DNA of 64,000 bases, taken from the NCBI RefSeq assembly GCF_037975245.1, contig NC_092581.1:19616303-19680302 (forward strand). Reading direction: 5' to 3'. This DNA comes from Apostichopus japonicus (Eukaryota; Echinodermata; Holothuroidea; Aspidochirotida; Stichopodidae). Below, one piece after another: positions 25,961 through 39,238 of the stretch. The notes beneath the pieces were generated by a model that ran no database searches, was not told where the DNA came from, and was given only the letters and a program-made list of their open reading frames with translations. How positions within the stretch are numbered: position 1 is the stretch's first letter; each line of letters opens with the position of its first letter. The position numbers were made by a program, and so were the translations under genes.

Positions 25961-28900
25961 ATGTCTTTCCTTAAGAAGCCATCAGAAAAAGGTGAGATCT
26001 TAAAATGCGTTCCAAACTTTATTTGTTGGCATTAGTTGATTGCGGCCCCTAGTAGGCATAGTACTCGTATTAAGTCGTACTACATAGTACTACTCACTCC
26101 TAAAAGGGTAAGTTAGCCCTAGGCTAACGTTAGGCCTATTTCCTAAGGTAAGCTAGGAGTAGCATAACAGAAATTCCTTTTCTTTCAAACCCCAAACTGC
26201 TTAAAACTGGAGAGTAGGCTCACAACCAAGGCATCCTGACATCAGCCACGGTCTAGTAGGAGCCTTACAAGTTGCAGACTTTGCAATACCACAGTCCTAA
26301 TTCAATTAGGCTAAATGATTGCTATTTCCATTATAATCTCAGAGAATCAGAAAGAAATGTGCATACATCATTATACCATTACCAGGCAGAGCAAGAAATC
26401 ATGTGGATGAAATTCCTATTACTACAATAAGAGGAAAACCAAAGTACAGCTCCATATAGCCTAGCCTAGATTAGTTAAATATTTAGAGGATGCATACTGC
26501 CACATCTACGAATTACCTGATGATTCATTCATTTCATAAACAAAGACCATTTTGCAGTTATTTGGTATGATTTTCATAGATACTGGTAAGAACAAGATTA
26601 ACACAAATGAAATGAATTTCATCCTCCATTAGAAATGATGAGGAAGACGGACAAAGAATTAAAAAAGACTCAGCGAGGGTTGACAAGGGACCAGGCAAGA
26701 CTAGAGAAAGAGGAGAAGAGATTGGTAAGTGGATGGATAAGCTTCTTAGTGTCAATCCCTTAAATTGAAAGGAAATAAAAAACTTGATGATACGTCTAAA
26801 GGTATCATCTTAGCCAGTCAAAACCACGTAGGCATGGTGGTTGTAAACTAGCCTATGCAGTAAAGGGTTGTGAAACCTTTAAATGATTCTGCCTTCTTGT
26901 TTCTCTCTTCTCTCTCATTTTTTGTTTATTTAAATTATTTTTCATATTGTCATATTTGTTTGTTTCTCCTACTTAAGTAAAAAGAAAGCTTGTGCTTGTA
27001 ACCTTTCCTGAGCTGCTTCTGAGTTCCACATAAGTCTATGGTATCTATCTTATACTCATTGACTGTTATTATAATTGATCAGTTTGGAATATGTGTTAGA
27101 AACTCAAACTCAACTTAAACCGTCATGAAGGTATCTTGAAAACTCTTTGCAAACTAAATATACAAAAAACTTGAGGCAATACTGATGTTTTAAAAAGTGA
27201 TAGTGTGTTTGCACTTGGATAGGAAAGACAAAACTATAGATACTGCTGTCTGCTATTGTGGTTGCAAGCCAAACACTCATTATCTTGTTCCTAACCTTAG
27301 AGTAATATAAAAAACAATGATTTATCTTACATTGTGAACCAGGGTTCTCGTACTTGTTGGTGACATAGACAGTGTTGTAGTTGTACCATCTATGGCCTTA
27401 CCCATTGCTTGGGCTGCTCGAAATACAGCAAGTTCCCATGAGTTATTAAACTGCTGTACTACTACAATCACTTTTGTTTCTTTTCAGGAAATGGAGATTA
27501 AAAAAGCAGCCAAGCAAAACAACAAACAAGTGAGTCCTATTTGCAATTTTTAGCTATGTAATATCTATAAGTGAATAATACTGATATTTGTGTATATTTT
27601 TAAAATGAAAGGTATGTTACTTGCTTAAACTTGATCAAGTTTCTTTAGCTCTCTTATCCTGTAGAGGGAAAATTCAAGGAGCTAAGGAAAATATTTCAAA
27701 GTTGTTACAGTTTTTGCTGGTACTCACATCCATAAATGGGAATAAGTCGAACCTGTTAACCTTTGAAACTTATACTAACTTATACTATATACTTATACTT
27801 ACTTATACTAACTTATACTAAGTATGGTATTGTAACTGTAGCACGTTTATCTCTTATGTGTTTGTGCCAATTTTTACTGTAGTTGTACTCAAAATATCAA
27901 TCAACCTAATAATTCTATAACTAGATTAGTGATCACATATCCAGTGTTATACAGCAATGAATAATTATCTGGGATCGCAAGCAAAATGTTATACAAAGTG
28001 GGTAAGTTGCTATATAAATGCTCAGATGTTTTGCAGTATTTATACACAGGGACAATAGTAGTAGAGAAATTGAGAATCTTCAAACCTGTCACACAAATTA
28101 TGAATACCAAATTATATCTTGAATGTACAGTTTACTGAATGGTAGGATGTCAAATTGGGATATTCCATCATAGGGATGATCCAGATTTGACTGTACTCAC
28201 TACAACTACTCTACTCTACAACTGTTTCTTCCTTCTGTCCTGCTGTAACCCAAATGTGCTAACATTATCATAACTACATTGTACGACTTTAAACTTCACA
28301 GCTAGCGACTTCATACGCAAAACAACTTGTCAACGTCAGAAAGCAGAAAACTAGGCTAATGGGGGCCAATGCCACAGTGTCATCTGTCAGTACACAGGCT
28401 AAGGTGAGGTCAAACTACCTTAATTTTCATGGAGAAATCAAGATATAGTTGCACTTTTTTTAAACAAAAACAGGTAAAATAGCTCTGTTTACTAATTTAG
28501 AAATTAAACAAATGTATGTATCATAGAGGATGGACATAAAAAGCTAAGTAGATTGAGACCAGTTGAGATTTTCAAGAAGCAAAGCATACATTTGCATGGA
28601 CAACATAGTTGTAGTTGACTATGTTAAACTTTCTTTAGACACTTAGAGAATAAAGAACAGTAGCAACCACTGTGAACATGAATTGAGTAATATTGAGATA
28701 ATTATTTTAATTGGAGGAGTTTGTACTGTACTGGGAAGTGCCGAATAATTTGTTATTGATAAAATTTTAAGTGAGTTTTATTACACAGCACACTACCCTG
28801 CAACATTGAACCAAGTATTAAACATATGGACTACTATACATTGGAGTGCATGTAAAAATTTGAGTTCAGCGGGATCGAGCAATGATTTTCCATCTGTCCC

Positions 28901-30090
28901 CTTTTCGGCTTTTCGGCCAATACAAGTCAAAGAAAACAGGTCTTGAAATTCTTTACGTTCAGATAGAGATTAATAGCCTCTATAGTACGGTACGGTAGTT
29001 ATTTAACATTTTGAAACCAGATATAAAGTATTTTGGAATTACATAAAATTTGCCTGATATATCTTATAGATGTTACAAGGTAGTGGAGATTTTGTGTGGG
29101 ATCTTTACAACTGTTTCTTCTGTGCTACAAGAGTATTAAAGAAGTACTGTAAAGTGATAATATTGTTCTGTTTGCTTTCTCTAACAGTCCATGCAATCCA
29201 CAAAAGCTACAGCAACTGCCATGGCTAATACAACAAAGGTAAGAAAACCAGCAAAGAAAGCTTTTGGTATAATTGCATCACAAATAAAACATATTTTCTT
29301 CATTCTAGACTAAAAACTTTCTGTATTTTTGTTATGATTATTTTTGGGGTGTGTGACAAGTTAATGATTCCAATGACCAAGGGTAACAACTCTTGTAAAG
29401 TTGTGAGAGAAGGTCTTGGCTTTGATACACAACTTTCTGGTTCAACTTAAACTTTTAATTTGAACAAAGTTATGGGAATTGTTGTTATCTCAGAAATGGT
29501 TGGTAGGAATTGAATGCAAGTTTCAATCAGTATGCTTAGAATCTGTTCCTCTTTCATATAAGTCCTCTGGCCTGTTCTTTAAACACTTATTGCTCAGAGA
29601 CAATGTATTATCGTACTTTCTTAATGCTGCTCAGAGAAAGCATGTTATCAGACAAGCCTGTATTTTAGAGAACTTTTCTCTCAGACTAAGTTAGTGAGCT
29701 GTTCAGAGTAAGCATATTTCGACCAGACTTTATGCTGTGCTGTGTAGAAAAAGCATATGATCAGACTAAAGATGAAAAGAAATTATTTGAAGTTGTAACT
29801 GTAGAGATGAACTTTGGCAGTTTGCCAATCCAGCTAGATGTAGCTATGCATTGATGATGGGGTATGGGGGAGAGGGGTGCAGTGTAACCTTATGGTTTAT
29901 ACATGAGCAAAACAGGAGTTAGCAGTTAAAAGACAGAACAGTCGTATGGAGTTAAATAGGTTCCAGTTGTGCTGGTTTACACCATGACTCTCTGTAGATT
30001 TACATTACAAACTCTGTAATTCTGAAGCAGAATCTTTTATACATCAAGTAAATTTGATAAGTTTCATAAAGATAGAGAAGCCAAGGGCTT

Positions 30091-30128
<38 letters not shown>

Positions 30129-30294
30129 TAAGAAATGAATAACACACCAGTAGAATCACTGTGGTCAAGTGGTACAGGCTTAGGTTCGTGACACGAAGAT
30201 CCGGGGTTTGATTCCTACCTTCGCCTGATGAGTCCCAAAAGGACGAAACCGGTTGTGAAGTGGAATTTTTCTGGTGTGTTTTTCTTTATTGAAT

Positions 30295-30333
<39 letters not shown>

Positions 30334-33300
30334 GAGTTGTGAATTTAAAAAAAACTTGTAGATTGCCAGTCAGATTATCAAGGAATTAAAATATGCGCAA
30401 AGTCGAAAGTGTCGCGACCTAGCAAGCTGTTTTTGCATATTATTAGATATTAGCTAAAGAGAATATATTGTACAATGAACTCACAGATGAAGCTGTTTCA
30501 TTACAAATATAGAAAACCAAAATATCGTTTCCCACAGATCCTCCAGAATGACTAATTTAGTTTTCTGTAAGAATGCAATTTTGAACAAATCCACCTAGAT
30601 ACAAATCCTCCTAGAGATTTCCCAGAGTTGTCAGCTTATAATGGTAATTTTTTCCTGACACAGGCGATGGCGTCGATGAACAAAGTAATGAAACCCGAGA
30701 AATTAATGGACGATATGAGACGGTTTGAAATGGAATCTGAGAAGATGAACATGAAGGAAGAAATGAGTAAGTCTTAGCGCCGATTACATTTAAGACAGAT
30801 TAGTTATTCGATCAGATATGATGTCAGACGGATTAGTTATTCAATCCAATTTGATGTAAGACGGATTAGTTATGCAATTTGATGTAAGACGGATTAGTTA
30901 TTCAATCCAATTCAATTTTAGACGGATTAGTTATTTGATCCAAGTCGATGTAAGACGATAAGTTATTCGATGTCAGATCAATGGATAAGTTAGTCTATCC
31001 GATTAGATGCCAAAAGGATTAGTTATTGCATTCGATTTCAGACGGATTAGTTATTCTATTTCTAACAGGTTAGTTATTCGATTCGATTCCAGATGGATTA
31101 GTTATTCGATTCGATTTCAAACGAATTAGTTATCCGATTTGATTTCAGACGGATTAGTTATTCGATCCAATTTGATTTCAGATGGATTAGTTATTTGATA
31201 TGTGGCAAATATTCCAAGTTAGTGGCTTCACAGGTGGGGACAGTAGTGCACCAGGATCACCTGCCATATGTTACAATAAAAACATCTGTTTAAAGGACTT
31301 GTCACAATGTAAAGAGAAGAAATCAAAAGAATAGATCGAAGATTAGACACAAAATCAGTTTAAATGAAGATAGAAAGGCGACACCATTGTTACTGGTCCT
31401 ATTTGATAGAGACAACTATGTTGAAGAAATTACCCAAATAGCTAAGAAAAGTCTTATTCCATTTTGGGGCACAAATGTAATGTAACTTCACAGAAAAAGG
31501 TGAAGACTTGATCAAGTCTAAACATGACATCATGGAGCCACATGTGCTTCAACTTGTTAAGTGTTTCTATATTCTGTTATGTGCAATGTTTATTTTATTG
31601 TTATGTAGACAGGTTTTGCAAATGCTGAAAGTAAAAACTTTGAAGTTCTTAACAAGGCCTTATTATTGCATTGGTTTCAGTGTCAACACTTTTAACATTC
31701 TACTTCGAAAATACTGTATGGAAGAAACAGAGAGAAAATAATAGGTTTCAGATGCTAGTGGCACTATTCCATCATAGATTTACAAAATGACAGTTTCCAG
31801 AAACAATTTTTTAACTAGGATATCTCCCAAATGAGACAAGATTTTTCTTAGCTGTTTAGGAAGTTGTTCTTCACAAAGATCTCTGTCATATAGTTTAATA
31901 AACCAAATGTCTTGAAGAGGTTTGTATTTCCTTCAATGTGATGTGCTGGATCTGCATTGCGATATTTCCGTCATGGCAATAAATGTTGAGATAGTCATCC
32001 ACAGTGTTATATTTGTTGTATAACAAGTATACAGCATTGTCATCTTTACTGTCAGCTCCGTGAAGGCTAAATGGGCATTTCAGAGTATTTTATAACGATG
32101 CTAGCTAACATGTAATGTATCGAACTTATCATTTTTATCAGTGACAGACACCTTGGATGATATGTTAGCAGAGTCCGGAGACGAGGAAGAACAAGACGCA
32201 ATCATGAACCAAGTACTTGATGAAATTGGTGTGGAAATAAGTGGAAAGGTAAAGTTAATTCATCAAATTTCCATAATGGCGAAGTTTACTAAGGCAGTTT
32301 CATGTAAAACCAATGTGCAATAAGTATTAGCTGGTGACATAAGTGTTGTCATGGTGACTAACTGTTGGTTACAGACGTGTCTGCAGAGATTTTGGATGAG
32401 AAGTGCATCGTGAATTAATTCAGTGTTAGCAAGTTTGAGTGAAAAAATGGTTAGATGAATTGTGTACATGGTTGTAAAGAGATTACATGGTTTGGTACAG
32501 TTGGTGTCAGCATGGTGACAGAAGTGTCTGCAAAAGTTTTAGATTTGAAGAGCAATGTGAATTAATTCAGTGCTGGCATGTTTCATCAACCTCAAATATG
32601 GTTCAGCAAGTGTGTACTTGATGGTTTAGAAATCTACATGGTAAGGTGCTTCCAAGATGGAAAGGTATTCCAAGGTGCAGATAATGGCTACTTACTGGAA
32701 GCATAGTGTGGCAGAAGACAGCATTTAACAGGAATGCCTGTCTGCAGATCTAACAGAGGTTTGCTTACGTTGGTGTCATCATAGTTCAGTATGTGTCTGT
32801 GTCTGTGTGGTGTACAGTAGAATGTATTTTCATTGTGCATTTGTCATCAGAAAGGTCGATTGGGTTTTGACACAGTTGATAATAAGGGTGTTTCAATGAT
32901 TGAAGAACTGGCAAATGTTGGTAATAGCTGAATTTCCTAGCGTAGAAATTTCTCATTGTGGTAAAGGTCACCCTAAGATAGTTGAAAAGCGGGTAGGTAT
33001 TCAATTTGTGTTACTTTAAGGGATGTTCAATCTAAGATTGTAAAAATAAACTTGCTTCAGAGCATCTTATCTGTACAGATGACATATTATGTTTCTCACG
33101 GATTAACCCCCAGCTTTGTTTTCAAACAGAAGGTACTAGCGCTACTATAATTCAAAACAGATAAGTTGGTGATATTAAACTGTGTCGGTAGAGATGAACA
33201 GCCGGAGTTTATAAGAAAACATTCTGTTTGTTGGTCCTTTTATCTATGATACGTAATTTGTAAAAGAGGCAACCTTTGAAATTAGAGCCTCATGTCAACT

Positions 33301-34904
33301 TGTACATATAATACCGTATAGTGGTTTAATTACTAACGTCTATGGATTACCGTGGTGTGAATGTGTCCTTCTGAAGGACAAATGCAAGCTTAGTTATTTG
33401 ACAGTAAGGTGAACATTTTGCGGATGTAAGAAGCAGACTTTGTTTGATTCCGCAGTAGAACTCATTTTCTAGCAAAGTTGCCTCCATGAGTACTCACCCT
33501 GATGGATTTTTACTCGCCCTGATAGATTTTTACTCATCCTGATGGATTTTTACTCGCCCTGAACGGATTTGTACTTACCCTGATTGTTTTGTACTCACCC
33601 TGATGGATTTGTACTTGCCCTGGTGGATTTGTACTGACGGTGATGGATTTGTACTGACGGTGATGGATTTGTACTGGCTGTGATGGATTTGTACTTGCCC
33701 TGATGGATTTGTACTCATCCTAATGGGTTTGCACTCATCCTAATGGATTTGTACTCACCCTGATGGAATTGTACTCACTCTAATGGATTTGTACTTGCCC
33801 TGATGGATTTGTACTCACCCTGATGGATTTGTACTCACCCTGATGGATTTGTACGTGCCCTGATGGATTTGTACGTGCCCTGATGGATTTGTACTTGTAC
33901 TTGAGGCACTTTGGGATCTAGGATGGGTAATTTGTACTCACCCTGATGGATTTGTACTCACCCTGATGGATTTGTACTCACCCTGATGGATTTGTACTTG
34001 CCCTGATGGATTTGTACTTGTACTTGAGGCACTTTGGGATCTAGGATGGGTAATTTGTACTCACCCTGATGGATTTGTACTCACCCTGATGGATTTGTAC
34101 TTGTACTTGAGGCACTTTGGATTCTAGGATGGGTAATTGTGCAAGATGAAGTACTTGCCGCATTCTTAGAGCCTTGTACTCCAACTGATACCTCAGGGAA
34201 TCCTCCTTGTACTTGTACTAATGCTGTTGTACTCATACTATAAGTCAGGGCAAGATGAAGGGGAACAAAGCATTTAGTATGTACTCATCAAATCAACCCT
34301 TGTCCTGACTCACACCTTTTATAAACTGTATATGCTTTGTGTTACAATGTCTCTTGCAGTTATCTGAAGCCCCCTCTCCCCATGTACAGTATCTGCTGAT
34401 TGTAATTGCTCCCTATAGTATCAATGAAAGTGCCTAAATCTTTTGTCTTCTTCATTAAAGTTTATCAATTTCTTTCATGGTATAATGTCTCCTGCAGTTA
34501 TTGGAAGGCCCCAATGTCCATTTAGAATATTTTTTAGGGCAAATGGCATGGTATCTTTTGCTTGCTAACTGCAATGGTTGCCTAAAGTTTTAATTTTTCT
34601 CTTGTTTCAAAATGATACCAATGATTTGTTGGTATAATGTCCCCAGTCTGAATATTTTGAGGGCAAACAATGCAATATGTTTTGCCTGCTTGTTGCAATT
34701 ACTCCTTCAAGTATCAATGAATAAGTTTGTATTTTTGGCAAATGTTTTTCCTGGTTTATCAATGATCTCTTGTTGTAATGTCTCTTGCAGTTATCAGAGG
34801 CTCCAGCTGCTCAATCGGGGTCTTTAGCGAGTTCCAGGACGAAAGTGACAGATGCGAAAGATGCAGAATTAGAAGCACAGCTGGCCAATCTCATGAGGAA
34901 TTGA
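25961..34904 (+). CDS. CHMP2B: Charged multivesicular body protein 2b, ESCRT-III subunit, complete
   Basis: ESCRT-III subunit that polymerises on endosomal and other membranes for vesicle scission and recruits VPS4 through a C-terminal MIT-interacting motif. Exons: 25961-25991, 26633-26724, 27488-27529, 28302-28403, 29188-29238, 30664-30766, 32142-32248, 34791-34904 (TGA at 34902-34904). Every junction is GT-AG and in phase; the product is 213 residues, the same length I recall for human CHMP2B. Diagnostic blocks: MSFLKKPSEKE start; basic helix with ELKKTQRGLTRDQARLEKEE and MEIKKAAKQ; YAKQLVNVRKQKTR; TDTLDDMLAESGDEEEQ; NQVLDEIGVEISGK; acidic/leucine-rich end DAELEAQLANLMRN (MIM-type). The ATG has A at -3. 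The gene is divergent from the aminopeptidase gene, about 3.8 kb apart. The last intron is unusual: a minisatellite plus repeated copies of the final acceptor precede the true last exon. CHMP2A is less likely because the C-terminal region matches 2B better. Confidence 0.95.
27769..27821. repeat. ACTTATACTA short tandem repeat
   Basis: Five or six imperfect copies of a 10-bp ACTTATACTA motif in a CHMP2B intron. Confidence 0.8.
30090..30130. repeat. AT microsatellite, left of the tRNA-like/hammerhead element
   Basis: About twenty AT dinucleotides with one interruption. Confidence 0.95.
30150..30290 (+). mobile_element. tRNA-like repeat with hammerhead ribozyme core
   Basis: A tRNA-like head has an A-box-like TGGTCAAGTGGTACAGG and a B-box-like GGTTTGATTCC. 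It is followed immediately by a canonical hammerhead core: CTGATGA at 30225-30231, stem II GTCC-CAAAA-GGAC at 30232-30244, and GAAAC at 30245-30249. A weak stem III could form with CTGGT at 30271-30275. The base after that U is G, which breaks the NUH cleavage rule, and stem I partners are unclear. This copy is therefore probably inactive. AT microsatellites lie on both sides. Located in the CHMP2B intron between exons 5 and 6, in the sense direction. Confidence 0.65.
30297..30330. repeat. AT microsatellite, right of the tRNA-like/hammerhead element
   Basis: About seventeen AT dinucleotides directly after the element tail. Confidence 0.95.
30792..31199. repeat. Minisatellite based on GACGGATTAGTTATTCGAT
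   Basis: About a dozen imperfect units, spaced roughly 28-36 bp, share GGATTAGTTATTCGAT and a variable linker (CAATTTGATGTAA or TTTCA types). It begins just after the donor of CHMP2B exon 6. Confidence 0.85.
33486..34137. repeat. Minisatellite based on GATGGATTTGTACTCACCCT, with higher-order units
   Basis: Roughly 28 copies of a 20-bp unit with variants TTGCCC, CACCCT, GACGGT. In the right half, groups are separated by three copies of a spacer containing TTGAGGCACTTTGGGATCTA, giving a higher-order pattern. Lies in the last CHMP2B intron. Confidence 0.9.
34340..34790 (+). repeat. Tandem copies of the CHMP2B last-exon acceptor
   Basis: The true acceptor is TGTCTCTTGCAG followed by TTATCAGAGGCTCCAG at 34779-34806. 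Copies occur at 34348-34375 (TGTCTCTTGCAG, TTATCTGAAGCCCCCT), 34486-34513 (TGTCTCCTGCAG, TTATTGGAAGGCCCC) and, decayed, near 34636. Spacing is about 140-148 bp, and TATCAATGA linkers recur between copies. The first copy would be in frame after exon 7, encoding LSEAPSP and stopping at TAA 34435-34437. The second stops at 34591-34593. Confidence 0.8.
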
Positions 34905-37900
34905 CAAGGATGTGACAGATTAAACCAAAGAAACAATGAACGGTGATAACTAAAGAGAAAGCGTCGCAAGCAGCTGAGGGTTAACACAAACATCTTCAGC
35001 TTTATTCTCTCTTAAGAAATGAAGAGTAGCAGTTTTTATATCCTGACTAGTATCCATACAATCAAAAGTCGCAGCTTTGCCCAAAGAAAACAAAAGCTTT
35101 ACAATGAAGTTTACTTTCTTAGGGAGGAAGTTGCAAACTTAAATGTTTCTTGAATATAGTTCAGGTCATAACTCACTTGAATATAGGCGAGTTCTTATCT
35201 CAGTTGAACCAAGATAATCCTATTAGGGTATATAAAGCCCTGTGTAGTATTTATAGAAAAAGAGGACTTTTATTACAAAATATTAACTGTTTATATCGGT
35301 GACTATTGAATCATTCATGACGGAAGTTTCCCTACATCCGTTCCCCCCCCCCCCCCTCTGCAAGTCGTTGGCTCTGTCGTCGTAAAAGTCAAGATAAATA
35401 ATACCTGAAGGATGATGAAATTGAAAAACCCCAGATTTAAAAGTTTTCAGTACAAGAACTCATAAAGTAGATCAGAAAATGTTATGCTAATATCAGAGTT
35501 TATAGCTACCCAGACATGAATATATTTTCCAAAGGCACACTCAAAAGATTGACAAGAAAACATGACTAGAAAGCAAACAGCAAACCATAAAGGCTCAAAC
35601 AATCTGATTACAAGGGTTTTGTACCTTTTTGTTTCAGACTGTTCTTTGAAGTTTAAAAAAAGTGCTGAAACGTTTTAAATTTAAATATTTCTACTAAATA
35701 ACAACTGTATGTCCGGTTAACAACTGTGAGATTGTAAGTATAATTCTTTCATTATCATTTGGTTTACGCAACCTGTATCCAGTCGTTATTTTTAGCATCG
35801 CTGTCGTTCAGCAGAGGTTATCGTGACCTGACCATGCAGTGTTTTATAGCTGTGAAGGAATCGTCATTCCAAGAACTTTCCTCTGAATTTGTTGCGTTGT
35901 TAATAATTTTTAAAAGAAAAATACCAATCCAGTAGTTTTCGGAATTTAAAGCTGGCTTTTGTGTTGTGTCGCAACTCTTTATAATACTGACTAAGCCATG
36001 CAGTATTCACAAATAATAATAAGATACCCTTCATTTCTGACTAAGAGAAGTATGCGGTTACAACCGTTTGTATCGTTTCTATACAGAAAATTTGGTGTCC
36101 CACAGATTAATGTACTTGCTTTGTTTGCGATTGCAAACCGCTTTCCAGATTTCATCATTCCTGCTGTGAAACCCATGAGATTAAAGTTATAGATTATGAT
36201 TTATGATGCTCCTTCTTCCTCTTGAAAGATGACCTTAGGCATAAAATTAATTTTGATATGTTTGGAGGCAGTTCTTATCTGTGTAGGTTTGATTTCTGTA
36301 GCTTTAATGTTTTAGAAAGACCCTGAGGTTTCATCAATTAAAACGACTGGACTATATAGTCTAATACATTGAATCATTAGGTCAGTTCCTCAGAAGTAAC
36401 ACAAAACCTTGATAGGAAATGCATAAAACTTCTATCCTCTCAAAATGACTTGTTAACAATGCGTTACATAAACCATGTTGTGGTTGAGTTATCAGTATTT
36501 ATAAATGATCACTCCCAAACACTATCTACTTATTGTACTCCTATTGTACTGTTTTGGATTTTTAATAATTTTGGTGGACTTCTCATGAACTACTCTTGGG
36601 AATGTTGTGGTAGAAATAACAAAGAGCCTTTACTTGTTTAAGAGATATACCGTGAGTTTCTTGCATGTTGAAACAAATTTTAACTCAAGGCCTACATTTT
36701 TTTCTTTCTGTCTTTCTTAGATATACCTGAGTCTAATTTACATATGTCATGCGGGGCAGATGTTGTATTCATTAAAGTGGTAAGGTGAATAATCACATCA
36801 TCACACATTTTAAGTTGCAAGGTGTTTTCATGGAAAATTTCAGTACTTTGCCTGGGGCATAGAGAGCCATGTCTGGACCCCAGGGGCAAAGATATCACAG
36901 GGCTCCCTTCTGGAAGTCTACATATTTACTTCCAAATTGAAAATGAGAATACTTTGTATTTTATCCCATATTTCTCTGGCCCCTTGATTGACCTGAGGCT
37001 AGAGACTTGACCCTTTCCCTTGACCCTCCCTCACCTTCCTAGCTGCTCGAGGGTGGCTTTGTAATTTTCCTTTCTGCTAAATGCAACCAATTGCTGTACA
37101 TTGGTATCCATTGTTTCTTGTGCGTAAAATTCTATGAAACTCAGACAGGTATTTCAAATGAGTGAGTTATTGCCCTATCGTGAAATGATATGATTGATAT
37201 GGCTAGTGTGCTTATAAATATATAAAATGTATATGTAAAAAAAAAAATGTTACCTTTCTCTTATATTTCAATGTGCACTTGTACAAATAGATGATGATTT
37301 CTTTTTAATACTCAAGAAAGTGAAGTATGTGTGTGTCTGTTTTTGTTATCATTCATTGTTTAATGTTCTCAAAAGTGGACAGTGGAAGGGGCTTTCAAAG
37401 GTATCGGGAGGGTGATGTAAAGACTGTGGATGAGGGGGTCGGTCATAGATGATGGGGGGGGGGTGGAGATTGTGGAGGAGGATATTTGTGTCCAATGTGG
37501 TCACACCCAACAAAGACATGAAAAAGCTGTTTGTCCTCTCTGATTTGTGTTTCTACCGACCTCACCCGCCTCTTTTTTACACCAACGTAATTTTTATTTT
37601 ATTTTATACTCATTAAAATTCATAAAGCATTAAATCCATGATGAAAACATGAAAAGTCACCTGATAAGGTCTTTTAGGCAAATTCCTTTCTGGGCGGATG
37701 TATGCCTGGACTATGTTGCATCATATTTGATGTTAGGAACTTAAAGTTTCCGTGTGCTTGCTTTTTCCCTTTCATTTGAAAAGAAGATCAGAAAATTGTT
37801 ACAAAAGGTTAAATCTGAAGAGATTTGATAGTTTATCCTCAAATATTAATGTAACCCAACACAGACGAAAACGTGACACTACATTTTAAACGTAGTACAT

Positions 37901-39108
37901 CATTTTGAAGGGTATGGTATATCCTTCCCACCCCTCCCCTTTGCAAATAAATATGATATACGTTTGGACATGCTGGTGCTGATAACTATTCACATAAGGG
38001 CAACGGAGCCAGGGTCAGTTACCCCCTTCCCCACACTCAACTTTTGTGAAATCACAAAAGTACCCAATTTTTTTTTCTATAAATAAGAATGTCAATTTGT
38101 TGTTTTTGGAAGGTATCGTTTGTAGAAGGCATAAAGGGTCAACTTTGGGCGTTTTGAGATGATTTGCGGTTAGCTTCCTCAAATAAACCAAATGTCCAAT
38201 TAACCTATAACCCCCACCCCCCCCCCCCCCACACACACTTGAACCTACTTGTGGGCCGCCTCCGTTCACGAATCTAAAACAACATGATCATTTCGCTGCG
38301 TCTTGCGCCTCAATCAAGGACGCAGCATAAAATCGTATTTCTGTAAAAAAGGTTAGCGCCCTCGAATCATAACATTCACACATTTAAACGTGTCAAAGTC
38401 GCCCAAGAACAGACATAACGCTAAAAATATATATAATTCTACAGATGGAATGATGATTGCTGAATATTTTATTACTTTTTAGTTTTATTTCTTGGCATTA
38501 ATGTTAATTCACTGTCGTGAGTTTGATGATTAACGGACTGATACCTAAAGCGACTTCGTTTTGGTTCTTAGAATATGAAGCCCTAAACAATTAGTAAATT
38601 ATAAACTTGTCAAAAGAAACACTTTGATTCAAGAAGTTCGCCACAGGATATAAAAGTGCGTTATATTTTATGTTACAGTGCGACAACTACTATTCCACAC
38701 TTCCATATTAAACTTGGTTCTGTCTTCGACTGATATGTTCAAACAAACAACCATTACCAGTTGACATTTAGAGAATTGCCGAAGGCCCTGGGTACTGGCG
38801 TCGGTGAAATTGTTAAATTATCTTAATTTAATTGTAATCACCAATGTCTATGCTGGAATAGGCCACAATAATATATGGCGAACGACATAAAGAAAATTTT
38901 CACAATACTTCCTTGTTAAGATTATCTTGAAGCGAATGCTACATTATTGAAAACGAAACATTCGACTTCCTTCTGACATTTGGGTGAAAATGAGTGTAAC
39001 AATGAACAAGATGAGCAAAGTTTAAACCGCAGCTAGAATCGAAGAAGCCCTTACAATCGAGATACCTTGACGCATCATGAGCAAGAATTTTGAATGACTT
39101 TGAAGAGA

Positions 39109-39238
39109 AAATCGCTGGGAGGGGAAAGTAGGAAAGGGAAAGGAAATAGGAAGGAAGGGGGAAGGAGAGAAGGGAATGTGGTGGGTACGTGGGGGGGCAA
39201 GGAAAGAGGGAAGGTAGAGACAGGGGACGGAAGTGAGT
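39109..39238. repeat. Purine-rich tract
   Basis: About 130 bp of G and A (GGAAAGGG, GGAAGGAAGG motifs). The proline/serine/leucine-rich minus-strand frames over it are a by-product of this bias. Confidence 0.85.

Noticed and set aside
33486-34137. CRISPR-like look of regularly spaced repeats
   Set aside because: Units are contiguous 20-bp tandem copies without unique spacers, inside an intron of an animal gene.
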